A stretch of 64,000 bases of DNA from Camelus bactrianus (GCF_048773025.1 NC_133541.1:124895049-124959048); one strand, 5' to 3'. Shown: positions 35,662 through 46,197, numbered from the stretch's first letter. Numbers and translations: made by a program. Notes: a model not told the origin generated them from the sequence alone.

Positions 35662-35744
35662 CTGTGGGGACAGGTGTGTCTGCGAGCATAACGGTCACTC
35701 TGAGCAGCCCCAAAGGACCCTCCCGTGCCCGTTGTCCATCCCAC

Positions 35745-36074
35745 CTTTGGCCTTGGAGATGGTCCTCTCGATGGGGGCCGGGGGAGCTTTGTTGTTGACC
35801 TTGCACTTGAACGCCTTCCCCGTCAGCCAGTCCTGGTGCTGGATGGGCAGGACGCTGACCACGCGGTACGTGCTGTTGAACTGTTCCTCCTTTGGCTTTG
35901 TCTCCGCCGTGTGTACCTCTGTGTCATCCACGGACCAGCTGAACTCGATCTCAGGGTCTTCCTTGCCCACGTCCACCACAAGGCACGTGACCTCAGGTGT
36001 TCGGGTGCTGGAGAGGACGTCCTTGGGTTTCGGGGGGAAGATGAAGACCGTGGGCCCTCCAAGGAGCTCAGGGG
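35745..36074 (-). CDS. IGHG: IGHG CH2 exon
   Basis: A 330-bp exon, the usual length, encodes 110 residues from [19 protein letters not shown]. The lower-hinge Fc receptor motif LLGGP is at residues 4-8, the intradomain cysteines at 31 and 91, the Trp at 47, and the N-glycosylation site NST at 67-69 (EEQFNSTYR). Acceptor and donor (AAAG|GTGGGA) are canonical. It differs from typical camelid CH2 at a few places ([25 protein letters not shown]), including a Leu to Pro before the conserved PAPIE. No break in the frame. Confidence 0.93.
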
Positions 36075-36203
36075 CTGGAGGGGGAAACAAGATGTGGGTC
36101 AGCACTTGGACGGGCCTCCTGTAGGGCACACGTTTCCCTCATCAGGCGGGGCCTGGTCTCTGGTCACTTCCTTGCGATGGAGGGTGTAGCCTGGCTCCCT
36201 TAC

Positions 36204-36248
36204 CTGGGCATTTGGGACACTGGGAGCTGGGGTCTTTGCTGTGGAGCG
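36204..36248 (-). CDS. IGHG: IGHG hinge exon, short type
   Basis: A 45-bp exon between ctctgcag and G|GTAAGG encodes, with the split first codon, ALHSKDPSSQCPKCP. Two cysteines (CPKC) would join the two heavy chains. Its length and sequence match the 15-residue AHHSEDPSSKCPKCP type of South American camelid short-hinge IgG, and not the long Pro-Gln hinge of IgG2. The codon phase permits direct joining of J to hinge if CH1 is skipped. Confidence 0.9.
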
Positions 36249-36566
36249 CTGCAGAGAGAGCAGATGGGGGGTTCCTGTGGGCGGGAGATGGCCCTGGGTG
36301 GAGTTTAGGTCAGAGACAGGTTGTGGAAGGTGCAGATCGGCACCAGTTCTGTGGGTTAGAGTTGTCCAGCCTGTGACCACCTTGAACCTGGTGGAAACAA
36401 GCAGAGGACCCCTCACATAGCCTGGGAGGCCTTCAGGTGAGGAGACCGCATCCCCTCTGATATCCTGGGCCGAGGTCGCCATCGTGGCATGTGGTTCGAG
36501 CCGGGAGGAGGGCTGACCTCGGTCCTGTCTGGGAGTGGACGCCCTCCCTGGGGCCTGTCCTCTTGC

Positions 36567-36860
36567 CCACACGCTTGTCTGCCTTGGTGCTGCTGGCAGG
36601 GTGGGCTACGTTGCAGATGAAGGTCTTGCCGGCCGAGCTGCTGGCGGGCATGGTCGCCAAGCTGCTGAGGGAGTAGAGACCCAAGGACATGAGAATGGAC
36701 GGGAAGGTGTGGATGCCGCTGGACAGGGCGCCCGAGTTCCAGGTCACCATCACCGGCTCAGGGATGTAGCCCCAGACCAGGCAGCCGAAGGCCACCGTGG
36801 AGTCAGGCATGTCCCAGCATCCAGCAGTCGGAGGATAGACCGATGGGGCCTTGGTGGAGG
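36567..36860 (-). CDS. IGHG: IGHG CH1 exon with GC splice donor
   Basis: This 294-bp exon, the standard CH1 length, encodes 98 residues starting [10 protein letters not shown]. The acceptor (tttcttgcag) is good. The intradomain cysteines are at about 27 (FGCLV) and 83 (FICNV), the core Trp at 41 ([11 protein letters not shown]), and a Cys at 15 sits where other IgGs bond the light chain. The frame is fully open. The donor reads GTGG|GCAAGAGG: GC replaces GT. In camelid heavy-chain IgG genes the exon is intact but skipped because its donor is lost (established, by GT to AT as I recall), so skipping is likely here too, though GC donors sometimes work. Several conservative changes from typical camelid CH1 ([21 protein letters not shown]) fit relaxed selection. 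Confidence 0.9.
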
Positions 36861-37249
36861 CTGCAAGAAAGTAGGCCGTGTGACCACCGGGGCTTCACCC
36901 CTGGGAGGGTCCGCGCAGGGTGTCACGTGCCCAGGTCTGGGCACCCCTGAGCCCAGCACCCACGTGCTTCCAGAATGTCTGCAAACCAGCTGGCTGGCAG
37001 GGCCCTCACCACCTGGGGCCTCGTGCCTCTGCAGCTGTGGGTCAGAGCTGGGTGATCACCTGGGTGACAGCCCCCCAGGTCCCTAACCTCCTGCAAGTGC
37101 CTGGCCTGACTGAGCCCTGTGTCTGAGTCCTGACGAGTGCTGCCTGCTCCTGGCCAGCGTCCACTGGTCCCCTGAGCTCACCGTCCTGCTGCCCCAGCCC
37201 GGCCCTGCCCTGGGTGAGCGGGCCTGTCTTGGCGTGGTGGGCCTCCACC
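36861..37249 (-). other. Intron sequence between switch region and CH1
   Basis: GC-rich, non-repetitive sequence leading to the CH1 acceptor. No exon was seen. Confidence 0.5.
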
Positions 37250-39970
37250 ACCCAGAAGCCTGCTCTTGGCCCCTTGCCTGGCCTGCTGTTTGTCCTCCGG
37301 GCCCGTGTCTTCTGGGTCAGCTCTGCAGCCAGAGCACCTGGGCCCTGGGCTCTGGGCCCTGGCCCCCCCGGACTCTGTCCCTGCAGGCCTCCTCCTTGGC
37401 CCCTTCCCTTTCATTCCTGTGGCCTCAGCCCGGCTGCGAGTCTGTGCCTTGGGGAGCTCCAGTCCCTCTTCTGGACCTCCAGCTGCAGCCCCTCGGCTCA
37501 CTTCCCCCTCCCACCAGGGCCTCTGACCCCACCCCAGCTCGTGGCTCTCAGGTCCCTGCTTTCCTTCTGCCCTTGTCCTTCCTCAGTCCAGCTCATCCCT
37601 CAGCACAGTTTGGAGCCCCACACTGCCCCCACCTTCCTCTCCTGTTCGGTGCCAGCAGCCCGGGCCCATCGCTGGCCGGGCCTGTCTCCTCTCAACCTGA
37701 CCCATCTGCTCTGCTCCGGCTGGCAGCCGAGCTCAGGCCCTGAACGAGCCCCGTGCTTTCCTTCCCTCTGCGGGGTCCAGGGTCTGTTTCACCCCACCAG
37801 GCTATGGCATGTCCACCCCTCCTTTCCCAGCCCGCCACAGGCCCTTGAGCCCAAGGACTGGGGCCCATCGGGTCCCCTCAGGGGTGACCCCTCTCCTTCA
37901 TTCCCACAGAAGTCCCTCTCTCCACCCCAGGACGTCATCTGGCCAGCCCCTCAGGGGCTCAAGGGTCCTGCTGTCCCAGGAGCCCTCAGCTGGTCCTGCT
38001 CAGCTACTCAGACCTTAGTTCAAACTCTCTGACATGTCCCTGGGCTCCTGCGGCAGCCCCCTGCTCACCTCCACAAGGTCTACGTGCTTTCTCTGAGCCC
38101 CTGTGGCAGCCCCCTGCCCTCCTGGTGCAGCCCCCTGCTCACCTACACCCTCTCTGACCCTTGTCCCTGGAGCTACAGCCCCTCTGGCCAGCCCCAGAGC
38201 CCTCAGCCTAGTTCAGATCCAGTCCGGGAATTTCTTTCCCAGGACTGGCTTTGCTCTTTGGATTTCCTGGGTCAGCTGCTTGCCCTCCCAGCCCCTTGTC
38301 CACCTGCATAAACTCTGCCTGCTTCCTGAAATCCTGTGTTAGCCCTGTGCCCCGCAGCCGCCACCCACCTGCACAAGCCCTACCTGCTTCCTGGAGATGC
38401 TGGAGCGGCCGCCCTGCCCTCCCAGCCCCTGCTCACCCGCACATGCTCTACTTGCTTTCTCCATGTTCCTGAGAAGCCCCCTGCCTTCCTGGTCTTCATT
38501 CGCCTGCTCACCTGTGGCCTCCCTGATCTTTGTCCCTGGGGTGCTGGCCCTTAGCAGCCCCTGCCTTCTGACCTGCCGCAGGTCACCCCCCTCGTTCCGC
38601 TCTGCTCCTGGGCCCTTCTCCCTGGAGCTGCTAGGTGCCCCTCCCTTTCTGGGCAGCTGTCCCCTGGCAGAGTCTCTGTCCCACCCTGGTCCCCTCCTAG
38701 CAGAGCTCCTGGCCCTTGGGTACCTTAAGCCTCTTCTTTGCTCCCTGAGCCCCCAGAAGTCTCCCCTGTTCCTTAGTTCCCTCCAGGTGCTGGTCTGCGT
38801 CTCTGCGCCCACCTGCTCCCAGCCCTCAGCTCCTAGTCCTGACCTTCTGCGCCCTGGCTCCCATCGCCCCTCCTGTAGCCAGTGGAGCTGGTGTGCAGCC
38901 CCTGTACTGCCAGCTCTGAGCTCTCAGGAACCCAGGCCAGCCCTGTGTCTCTGGCACAACTAGCCTAGTGCAGCCTGGGGCAGGCTTCTGCCCACTGATC
39001 GGGACACGCTCCCTGAAGGCCTGGCAGCCCAGCTGAGCTCAGTTGGCCTCTGATGAACCAGCTCTGTTGGAGAGGGCGAGCCCCTGCCAGGGCTCCCTCA
39101 TCCTTGTGCTGGGTGGGCAGCACGACCCCTGGGCAGCTTGCCTTCCCCCGTGCTGGCTCAGGTGCTCCTGGACCCTCTGTGGGGTCCTGTCCCTGAGGTG
39201 GGGTCTCCCCTACATTTCCCCCCTGCACTATGTCTGTCCCTGTCCCTCCTAGACTCTCTGTGGTGTCCCTGAGGAGGGGTCTCCCCTTCATTGCCACCCT
39301 GCACTCTGTCTGTCCCTGTCCTCCAGGACCATCTGTGGGGTCCCGACCCTGAGGTGGTTCTCGACATCATTGCCCCCTGCACTCTGTCTGTCCCAGTCTT
39401 CCTGGAACTTCTGTGGTGTCCCGTCACTGAGGTGGGGTCTCCCCTTCATTGCCCCCTTGCACTCTGTCTGTCCCTGTCCTCCTGGAACCTCTGTGGGGTC
39501 CCGTCCCAGAGGTGGGGTCTCCCCTTCATTGCCCACCTGCACACTGTCTGTCCCTGTCCCTCCTGGACCCTCTGTGGGGACCCATCCCCGGGGTTGACGG
39601 TCTGCATTTCACTGGCCCTCTGCACTCTGTCTGTTCCTGTTCCTCCTGGACACTCTGTGGTGTCTCCCCTTCATTGCCCACCTGCACTCTGTCTGTCACT
39701 GTACTCATGGACCCTCTGTTCAGTCCCTGAATTGGGGACTCCCCTTCATTGCCCCCCTGCACTAGATCTGTCCCTGACCCTCCTGGACACTCTGTGGGGT
39801 CCCATCCCTGAGGTGGGGTCTCACTTTCATTGCCCCACTGCACTCTGTCTCTCCCTGTCCTCCTGGAGCATCTGTGGGGTCCCTGAAGTGGGGTCTCCCC
39901 TTCATTGTCCCCCTGCACTCTGTCTGTCCCTGTCCTCCTGCCCCCTCTGTGGGTTCCCGACCATGAGGTG
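37250..39970 (-). repeat. Immunoglobulin switch region (S gamma)
   Basis: This G-rich (minus strand) repetitive region sits directly 5' of CH1. From about 39165 to 39970 it holds ten to eleven copies of a unit of about 78 bp, typified on the plus strand by 'ctctgtggggtccc' ... 'gaggtggggtctccccttca' ... 'tgcactctgtctgtccctgt'. Unit length is close to the S gamma repeats of other mammals (79-80 bp in human). From 37250 to 39160 the repeats are degenerate, with recurring 'gcagccccctgc' and 'cacctgcac' pieces. AGCT hot spots for AID are present (for example at 39029-39045). It would mediate class switching to this gene if accessible. The 247-codon frame through it arises because 78 is a multiple of three. 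Confidence 0.8.
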
Positions 39971-40729
39971 GGGTTATATTCCTGCCAATATACGAAATAT
40001 TTGTATAAAAAACAAAGGAGACTTTAAATTTTAGGAAGGGATATTGAGCTTAATTAAAGGCTAACAAGCAAATTATAGTTATTAATGGCCTTTTATTTGA
40101 GTAAAATGAACACAATTTAATACTTAGCATAATCTTGTCATAATACTTTTGTTCCTTTTATTATTGTAGTTCCATTTTGGATACTGTGTACCTGGGGACT
40201 TTTTTCAAAACGTCCTTGAAGGAATGAAAGAATTATTGATTCCTTGGGATGTGGGGTGACTGTTTTACCTTTAGTATCCCTGCCCTTATCTAAGATATAG
40301 CAAAGTTCCAGGTTTTTCATACCATTCTCCTGCCATGAACTCCAGTACCCTAATTATTACCCCAAAACATGGTCTGATCTGTCCTCTGGTCACCAGTCAA
40401 TCTGTCTCTGTCTCTGTCTCTCTCTCTAATGTTTCCCTTCTTTCAGTACATTTTTCACCTTCCCAATTTGTGCCCAAGGTAGAAAAATAACCTCTTTATA
40501 GAGCCAATTAAGCAACTATTAATACAAACCTCAAAAATTAGTCCAACAATAAATGAATAGAAGATCAATGATTGGATGTGAATATAATAGAAAATAGAAT
40601 ACATGAATGAAATGGGGCACATGTAGTCTTGAAAACATGGGACATTGTCCAGTACCCCAAATCATTTGACATTTATATGAGACTTTGTTTTCTTGAACAC
40701 TTTGAGTACAAAGAACTTTGTGAAAAAAC
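39971..40729. other. AT-rich stretch upstream of the switch region
   Basis: Composition drops abruptly at about 39970. The I-gamma exon and promoter would be expected within a few kilobases here, but I recognise neither. A short (TC)n run lies at 40402-40427. Confidence 0.4.
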
Positions 40730-42190
40730 AGACACATAGACCGATGGAACAGAATCAAATGCCCAGAAATACACCCACACATATACAGTCAACTAATATT
40801 TGACGGGGGAGTCAAGAACAATCAATGGGGAAAAGATAATCTCTTCAAAAAATGGTGTTGGGAAAACTGAAACTCCACATGCAAAAGGATAAAATTGGAC
40901 CTGTGTCTTATGCCACTCAAAAAAATTAACACAAAATGGATTAAATAATTAAATGCAAGACCTGAAACTATAATAAACTCCTAGAAGAAAACATAGGGGA
41001 AAGCTCCTCAATATTGGTCTTGGCAATAATTTTTTGGATATAACAACAAAAGCAAGCATTATTCAGTGGAACTTCATCAAACTAAAAACGTGCACAGCAA
41101 AAGAAATGATCAACAGAGTGAAAGGCAACCTATGGAAGGGAGAAAATATTTGCAGATCATATATCTTATAAGGGTTAATACCTAAAATATATAAGGAACT
41201 CATACAATTCAATAGAAAAAAATAATAATCTGATTGAAAAATGGCTAGAGGACCTGCCTAGAAAGTTTTCCAAAGAAAACATGCAGATGGCCAACAGGTA
41301 CTTGAAAAAGTGCTCATCATCACTAATCATCAGGGAAATGCAAATCAAAACCACAATGAGTTATCATCTCACATCTGTTAAAATAGCTATCACCAAAAAG
41401 AGACTATAAGTGCTGGTGAGGGTGTGGAGGGAAGGGAACCCTCATGGACTGCTGATAGGGATGTAAATTGGTGCAGCCACTGTGGAAAACAGTATGGAGT
41501 TTCCTTAAAAAACTTAAAAATAGAACTACTATATGATTCAGCAATCCCACTTCTGGGTATTTATCTGAAGGAAGGGAAATCTCTATCTAAAAGATATCTA
41601 GAAGAAATATCTATACTCCCATGTCCATTGCAGCATTGTTTATAGTCACCAAAACATGGAAACAGCCTAAGTATCTGTCAACAGATGAAGGGATAAAGAG
41701 AATGTGTGTGTGTGTGTATATGTATACATAGAGAGAGAGAGAGAGAGAAAGACAGGGGGAGAGGAAGTGCCATAACAAAGTAGGAAGTCCTGCTTATGCC
41801 ATTTGGGCAACAATATGGAAGAACTGGAGGGTGTTATGCTAAGTGAAATAAGCCAGAAAAAGAAAGACAAATACAGTATGGTATCACTTTTATGTGTAAT
41901 CCTAAAAAGAGAGTCAATTTCATAGAAACAGAATATAATGGTGATTGCCAGGGGCTGGGAGGATGGGGAGATGGGTTGATGTAGGTCAAAGGGTACAAAT
42001 TTTCCATTATAAGAAGGGTGAGTTCTGAGGATCTAATGTACAGTAATGTCTAGCTAATAATATGGTACTGTATGCTTGAAAGTTGCTGAGAGTAGTCTGA
42101 AGTATTCTCATCACAGACACACAAAGAGAACTATATGAGCTGTTGGATGTGTTAACTACCTTGATCTTAGTAATCATTCCACAATATATA
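40730..42190 (+). mobile_element. LINE-1 ORF2 3' part and 3' UTR
   Basis: Sense L1: 'cagtcaactaatatttgacg', 'ggtgttgggaaaactg', 'cttcatcaaactaaaaacg', 'gccaacaggtacttgaaaaa', 'gccactgtggaaaacagtat', 'ggtatcacttttatgtgtaa'. GT and GA simple runs interrupt it at 41704-41750. Confidence 0.9.
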
Positions 42191-42540
42191 TGTATATATC
42201 ATTTCCAACAACATGGATGGACCTAGAGAATATCAAACTAAGTGAAGTAAGTGAGACAGAGAAACACAAATACTCTGTGACATCACTTATATGTGGAATT
42301 AAAAAAAAACTAGTAAATGTTAGACACTATATATAAAAGTAGATTTTTTAAGAAGTTTCTTTTGTACAGCACAAGGAACTATGTTCAATATCTTGTAATA
42401 ACCTTTAATGGAAAAAAATATGAAAACGAATGTATGTATGTATATGCATGACAGGGACATTGTGCTGCACACCAGAAATTGATGCATTCATTGTAACTGA
42501 CTTGTACTTCAATTAAAAATTAATTAAATTAAAAAGAAAA
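42191..42540 (+). mobile_element. Camelid-type LINE-1 tail
   Basis: A second L1 3' end follows directly: 'gtgacatcacttatatgtgg', 'tatgcatgacagggacattg', 'tgctgcacaccagaaattga', 'cttgtacttcaattaaaaat'. Confidence 0.8.
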
Positions 42541-42599
42541 AAATTCCACCAAAGGAAAACTGCCACCAAAGGAAAAAAAAACTAGTGAATATAACAAAA

Positions 42600-42875
42600 A
42601 AGAAACAGACTCACAGATATAGACAACAAAGTAGTGATTGCTGATGGGGAGAGGGAAGGGTTGAGTGGCAAATTAGGGGTTTGGAATTAAGAGATACAAA
42701 CTACTATGTATAAAATAGAGAAGCTGCAAGGATATATTGTACAACACAGGGAATTACAGCCATTATCTTGTAATAACTTTTAATGGAGTGTAATCTGTAA
42801 ACATACTGAATCCCTATGTTGCACACCTGAAAATGATACAATATTGTAGATCAGTTATACTTAAATTTAAGAAAA
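42600..42875 (+). mobile_element. LINE-1 3' end fragment
   Basis: Third L1 end in a row: 'acagactcacagatatagac', 'ggggtttggaattaagagat', 'cagttatacttaaatttaag'. Confidence 0.8.
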
Positions 42876-43444
42876 TGAATGAAAGGGCTAGCACACCAGG
42901 GAAAGTTGAAAATAAAGGAAAAGAGGAGATAGTCAATGTTGTAAAGTTTCTGATAAAGTGGAAAGAGGGCTAATTCATCCATAGTGTCACTGGGCAACAA
43001 GTGGGAGTCTAGGATGCTGGTGCAGGAGTCACACACAGCCCCTGGCACTTGGATGGCCTCTTCCCTGGATTCTGTGGGAATGCAGTTTCCTTTACATGGA
43101 TCTTGTCACAGCCATTGGGCTTAAGGAGCCGGAGGGCGCCGTGTTGGCTCTCTACTCTCCGTGGCGATGACACACTTCAGAACAGAACTGGCTTGGATTC
43201 CCAAGCCCATGTTCTTCCCCACGTTATGCTGTTTCGGTTGAACAGCAGTGTTATTTTTAAAATTATCTTCATTATTTTTTAATTGCTGATTAACAATTTT
43301 CTCTGTACTTTGTACGTTCTGTCTGACAGTTTGATTTGGAGCTGGTTTCTGCATTATGAAATCAGTCCCGAGGCCTGATTCCTTCTGGCCCATGTGTCTG
43401 AAGCAGCCCTCCTTTCCCTCTGTGCTACCCATGTCCCTCTCATC
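42876..43444 (-). other. Unassigned stretch with a 103-codon open frame
   Basis: Between L1 and L2 elements the minus strand has an open frame at 43121-43432 that starts MGSTEGKEGCFRHMGQKESG and is rich in Asn and Gln in its middle. I do not recognise it. There is no splice or promoter evidence, so it may be chance or an old retrocopy fragment. Confidence 0.2.
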
Positions 43445-43640
43445 ACTCAGCTCTATTGTCTTTTAACACTTAGTACAATCTGAAATTACCTTGTTAAGTT
43501 TTTTACTTGTTTATGATCTGACTCCCCCACTACACTTTGTGCCCCATGAAGGTGTGAAATTTCTCTGTTCCATTCCTACACCTATATACAAAGTTCCCAG
43601 AACAGTGTCTGGCACACAGAAACCTTGAATAATGCCACAC
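43445..43640 (+). mobile_element. LINE-2 3' terminus
   Basis: L2 end: 'ctgactcccccactacactt', 'gtgccccatgaaggtgtgaa', 'cagaacagtgtctggcacac'. Confidence 0.7.
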
Positions 43641-43754
43641 CGGGAGTCTGTAAGAATTTAATACTTGTCCTTTCCCAAGGAATAGAATGTGTTATAAGTA
43701 ACTCTATAAAAGGAGTTTTTGTAATAGGGTGGTGTGTGTTTCTTTATCCTTTTG

Positions 43755-43925
43755 AAATATATTTCTTGAATTAACACTATGGGCTACATACTGGGCTAGG
43801 CGTTTAGAGTACAAGAAAGATGTGACAAATGTCCTTGCCTTCAAGGACTCATAGACCTGTAAGGAAGGAGGCAAGTAAACTCAAATGGAAATAGGGGATA
43901 CCATATCCAAAGTCCATATAATCAT
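43755..43925 (-). mobile_element. LINE-2 fragment, antisense
   Basis: Reversed L2: 'tgggctaggcgtttagagta' and 'ccttgccttcaaggactcat' followed by 'gaaggaggcaagtaaac'. Confidence 0.6.
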
Positions 43926-43974
43926 CTGTGGCTTCATTAGAGCCACCCAGAGAGATTTTAAAAATACTGATGTC

Positions 43975-44295
43975 CTAAAGAAGCTAGACACAAAGGCCAT
44001 ATACTATAAGGTGTCGTTTATGTAAAATATGCAGATAGGCAAATGCATAAAGACTGGAAGAAGATTAGTGGTTGCCAGAGGCTGAGGGGTTATGGGTGAA
44101 GGATGAGAGGATGAGAGGAAATGGGGAGTGACTTTTAATGGGTATGTGGTTTCTTTTTTGGGGTGACAAAAGCATTCTAGAATTTAATAGTGATGGTGGT
44201 TGTACAATCTTGTAAATATACTAAAAGCCATTCAATTGCACAGTTTAAATTGGTGCATTTTATGGTATGTGAACTATATCTCAATAAAAGTTTTT
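43975..44295 (+). mobile_element. Old LINE-1 (L1M type) 3' end
   Basis: 'agtggttgccagaggctgag', 'gtgatggtggttgtacaatc', 'gcattttatggtatgtgaac', 'tatatctcaataaaag'. Confidence 0.8.
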
Positions 44296-44412
44296 AGAAT
44301 GCTGATGCCTGCCTTCCACCCCTAAAGCTTCTGATTTAGTTGGCCTGGTGTGTATCATAGACATAGAGGTTTTAGAGGCTTCTCTGGGGACCAAGGTTGA
44401 GGACCACTGGCT
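44296..44412. mobile_element. MER5A-like hAT relic
   Basis: 'gatgcctgccttccacccct' to 'aaggttgaggaccactgg', the pattern of a MER5A end. Confidence 0.55.
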
Positions 44413-45429
44413 TAACTACAGTGGTGGCTTAGAGGAAGCACAGATCAGTCTTGTTTGTATGGTTTAGTAAAAGCTTCCAGTGCTCCAGCCAGGGCTTGAA
44501 TGATAAGCAGATCATTTGAACTTCTATAGATGTGACTAAAACTTCATTTTGCATAGAAATGTCCTGTTGTTGCTAATTTACCAAGATTTTGCCAGTATCT
44601 AGACATCAATCTACTTCAGCAGTATTATCAATAAGTCTTCTTCATGGTCAACCAAATGAGATTTCTTACCTTCTAATATACTATATACAGTATATGGGAT
44701 CATATTCTTCCATATTTAAATAGTCTGTTGTACCCTGTTTAATACACACCTGGACCTTAATGAAGTACAGTTTTTGCAATTTACAGGGGAGTGCATAAAA
44801 CCAGTGAAAATATAAGATTTCTAATAGCTCTGGAGCATAGATAACTCAGTGTTTGATCAGATAGATCACTTACCTCTGGGTTTTTTTCTACCCCAAACCT
44901 GGTGAGAGAGTGCGTATATAGAAACAGCACAATTTAGCAAAAGAAAGATCTGACATGTTAGCCCCCACTTTTACCATTCTAAAAGTGACCTTAAAATTCT
45001 TAAATACAGCAAGTCAAAAGCCATTTGGTTATGATTATTTTTGCAATCGAAAATGATGGTTTGGTCAAGGAGAGAGTTAGGAAAGCTGATGTGAGCTTGA
45101 GGCGGCACTTCCACTCCAGGTTCCGCAGCCCGAGACTTAGATGACAAGACAGAATTACCAAATCACCAAGGAAATCCTTCCCCTCACAGGTGACTGTCAA
45201 CGTTCCCTGCTTCTCTGCCTCCTGTTCCTTCAGCATTGAGAGTATGCTCGTAGGCACCAAGAGCTTTCTCATTCACTGGTGATGACTATAGAAACTTCAC
45301 AGGAGTAAAGCCAAGGAGTCAGGGAAGATGAGAAGAAAGAATAAAAGAAAGATGGGAGAGAAGGCAGCAGGGACAGCAGAGCTAGAGGTGCAGAGTAGAG
45401 ATGGCACTTCACAGACTCAACAGACAGTA
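44413..45429. other. Gene-free stretch
   Basis: Nothing recognised. A 90-codon minus-strand frame at 45000-45272 has no domain. Confidence 0.35.
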
Positions 45430-45615
45430 GATCAGCACTTCCAGATCCTTAAGCTCATCAGCATGACTTGGGTCTTTACTAAAAACACAGATTTCTGGTG
45501 CCACCACCATAATCCAGTTCAGCAAGCCTATGCTAGGCCTGGAATCTGAATTTCCACACGATCCCACCCAGATGCAGATGGTCCCCAGCTGCCACTTTGA
45601 ACATCCCTGCAATAG
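45430..45615. mobile_element. MER5A-like hAT relic
   Basis: 'ctcatcagcatgacttgggt', 'aaaaacacagatttctggtg', 'ctggaatctgaatttccaca', in the order of MER5A. Confidence 0.65.
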
Positions 45616-45694
45616 AGATGACCATGAGGGAACAATAGTACTAGTGACAAAATGGTGTTTTGTAAACATATTTTCATGACTTTTTTGGTTGTTC

Positions 45695-45880
45695 CTCATA
45701 TGATCTTAGGAGGTAGATTGGACAGATGTTTGCCTTCCCCCTTTTACAGATGAGTACACTGAAGTTCTAAGAAGTTAAATGATCTGCTCCAAGTTGTATT
45801 ATAGTTGGTGAAGTAGGTGATTGATAGAGTCAGGACTGAAACCCAACTCTTTCTAATCTTAGATGGGCATGTCTTCTATT
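45695..45880. mobile_element. MIR SINE
   Basis: 'cccccttttacagatgagta', 'cactgaagttctaagaagtt', 'gtcaggactgaaacccaact' follow the MIR core. Confidence 0.7.
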
Positions 45881-46137
45881 AAACCAAGAGACACAGCCCA
45901 GAATAGCACACTAGAAGAGTGCAGTGATATGGAGTCACCGGGTGTAAGGGCAGGCAGGCGTACACAGCTCAGTGCTCTCTCTGGGCACTGAACACACTGG
46001 ACATGATGCTAAGGCCTGACTCATCAGGAAAATAGTCTTTGGTTCAGGGTAGTATATCACGGTAGAAGATAATAGAATATACTGTGGAAAGATTTTTTTT
46101 TTAAGTTTTAACATTTTAAAATTTAAGACACTTCAAG

Positions 46138-46139
46138 CC

Positions 46140-46197
<58 letters not shown>

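Larger units (their letters stand above)
32298..36860 (-). pseudogene. IGHG: Camelid immunoglobulin gamma constant gene, short-hinge type, damaged
   Basis: Six coding exons on the minus strand (CH1, hinge, CH2, CH3, M1, M2) in the order and spacing of a mammalian gamma constant gene encode the Fc part of IgG in secreted and membrane form. A switch region lies upstream at 37.25-39.97 kb. The hinge (ALHSKDPSSQCPKCP) and CH2 ([20 protein letters not shown]) resemble the short-hinge heavy-chain-only IgG of llama and alpaca, usually called IgG3 although naming varies. Three defects argue that the gene is dead. The CH1 donor is GC. A TAG interrupts CH3 at 35387-35389, followed by a one-base insertion. 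The membrane tail has lost its tyrosine. All other splice sites, the intradomain cysteines and the CH2 glycosylation site are intact, so decay looks recent. A functional allele elsewhere in the population is possible. Confidence 0.88.

Noticed and set aside
35390-36124. 244-codon plus-strand frame
   Set aside because: It is the antisense of CH2 and CH3 exons, whose translation matches IgG exactly.
37000-37170. Possible extra hinge exons between switch region and CH1
   Set aside because: No Cys-Pro-rich open segment with flanking splice sites is present there.
39165-39970. Regular repeats that could look like a CRISPR array
   Set aside because: The whole 78-bp unit repeats without unique spacers, in a mammalian Ig locus context.
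39291-40034. 247-codon Pro/Cys/Leu-rich open frame
   Set aside because: It is the switch-region tandem repeat read through; a 78-bp unit keeps the frame open.
32298-40730. V, D or J segments or a second constant gene near the Ig gene
   Set aside because: No heptamer-nonamer signals beside a V, D or J-like frame and no second set of CH domains were found by reading.
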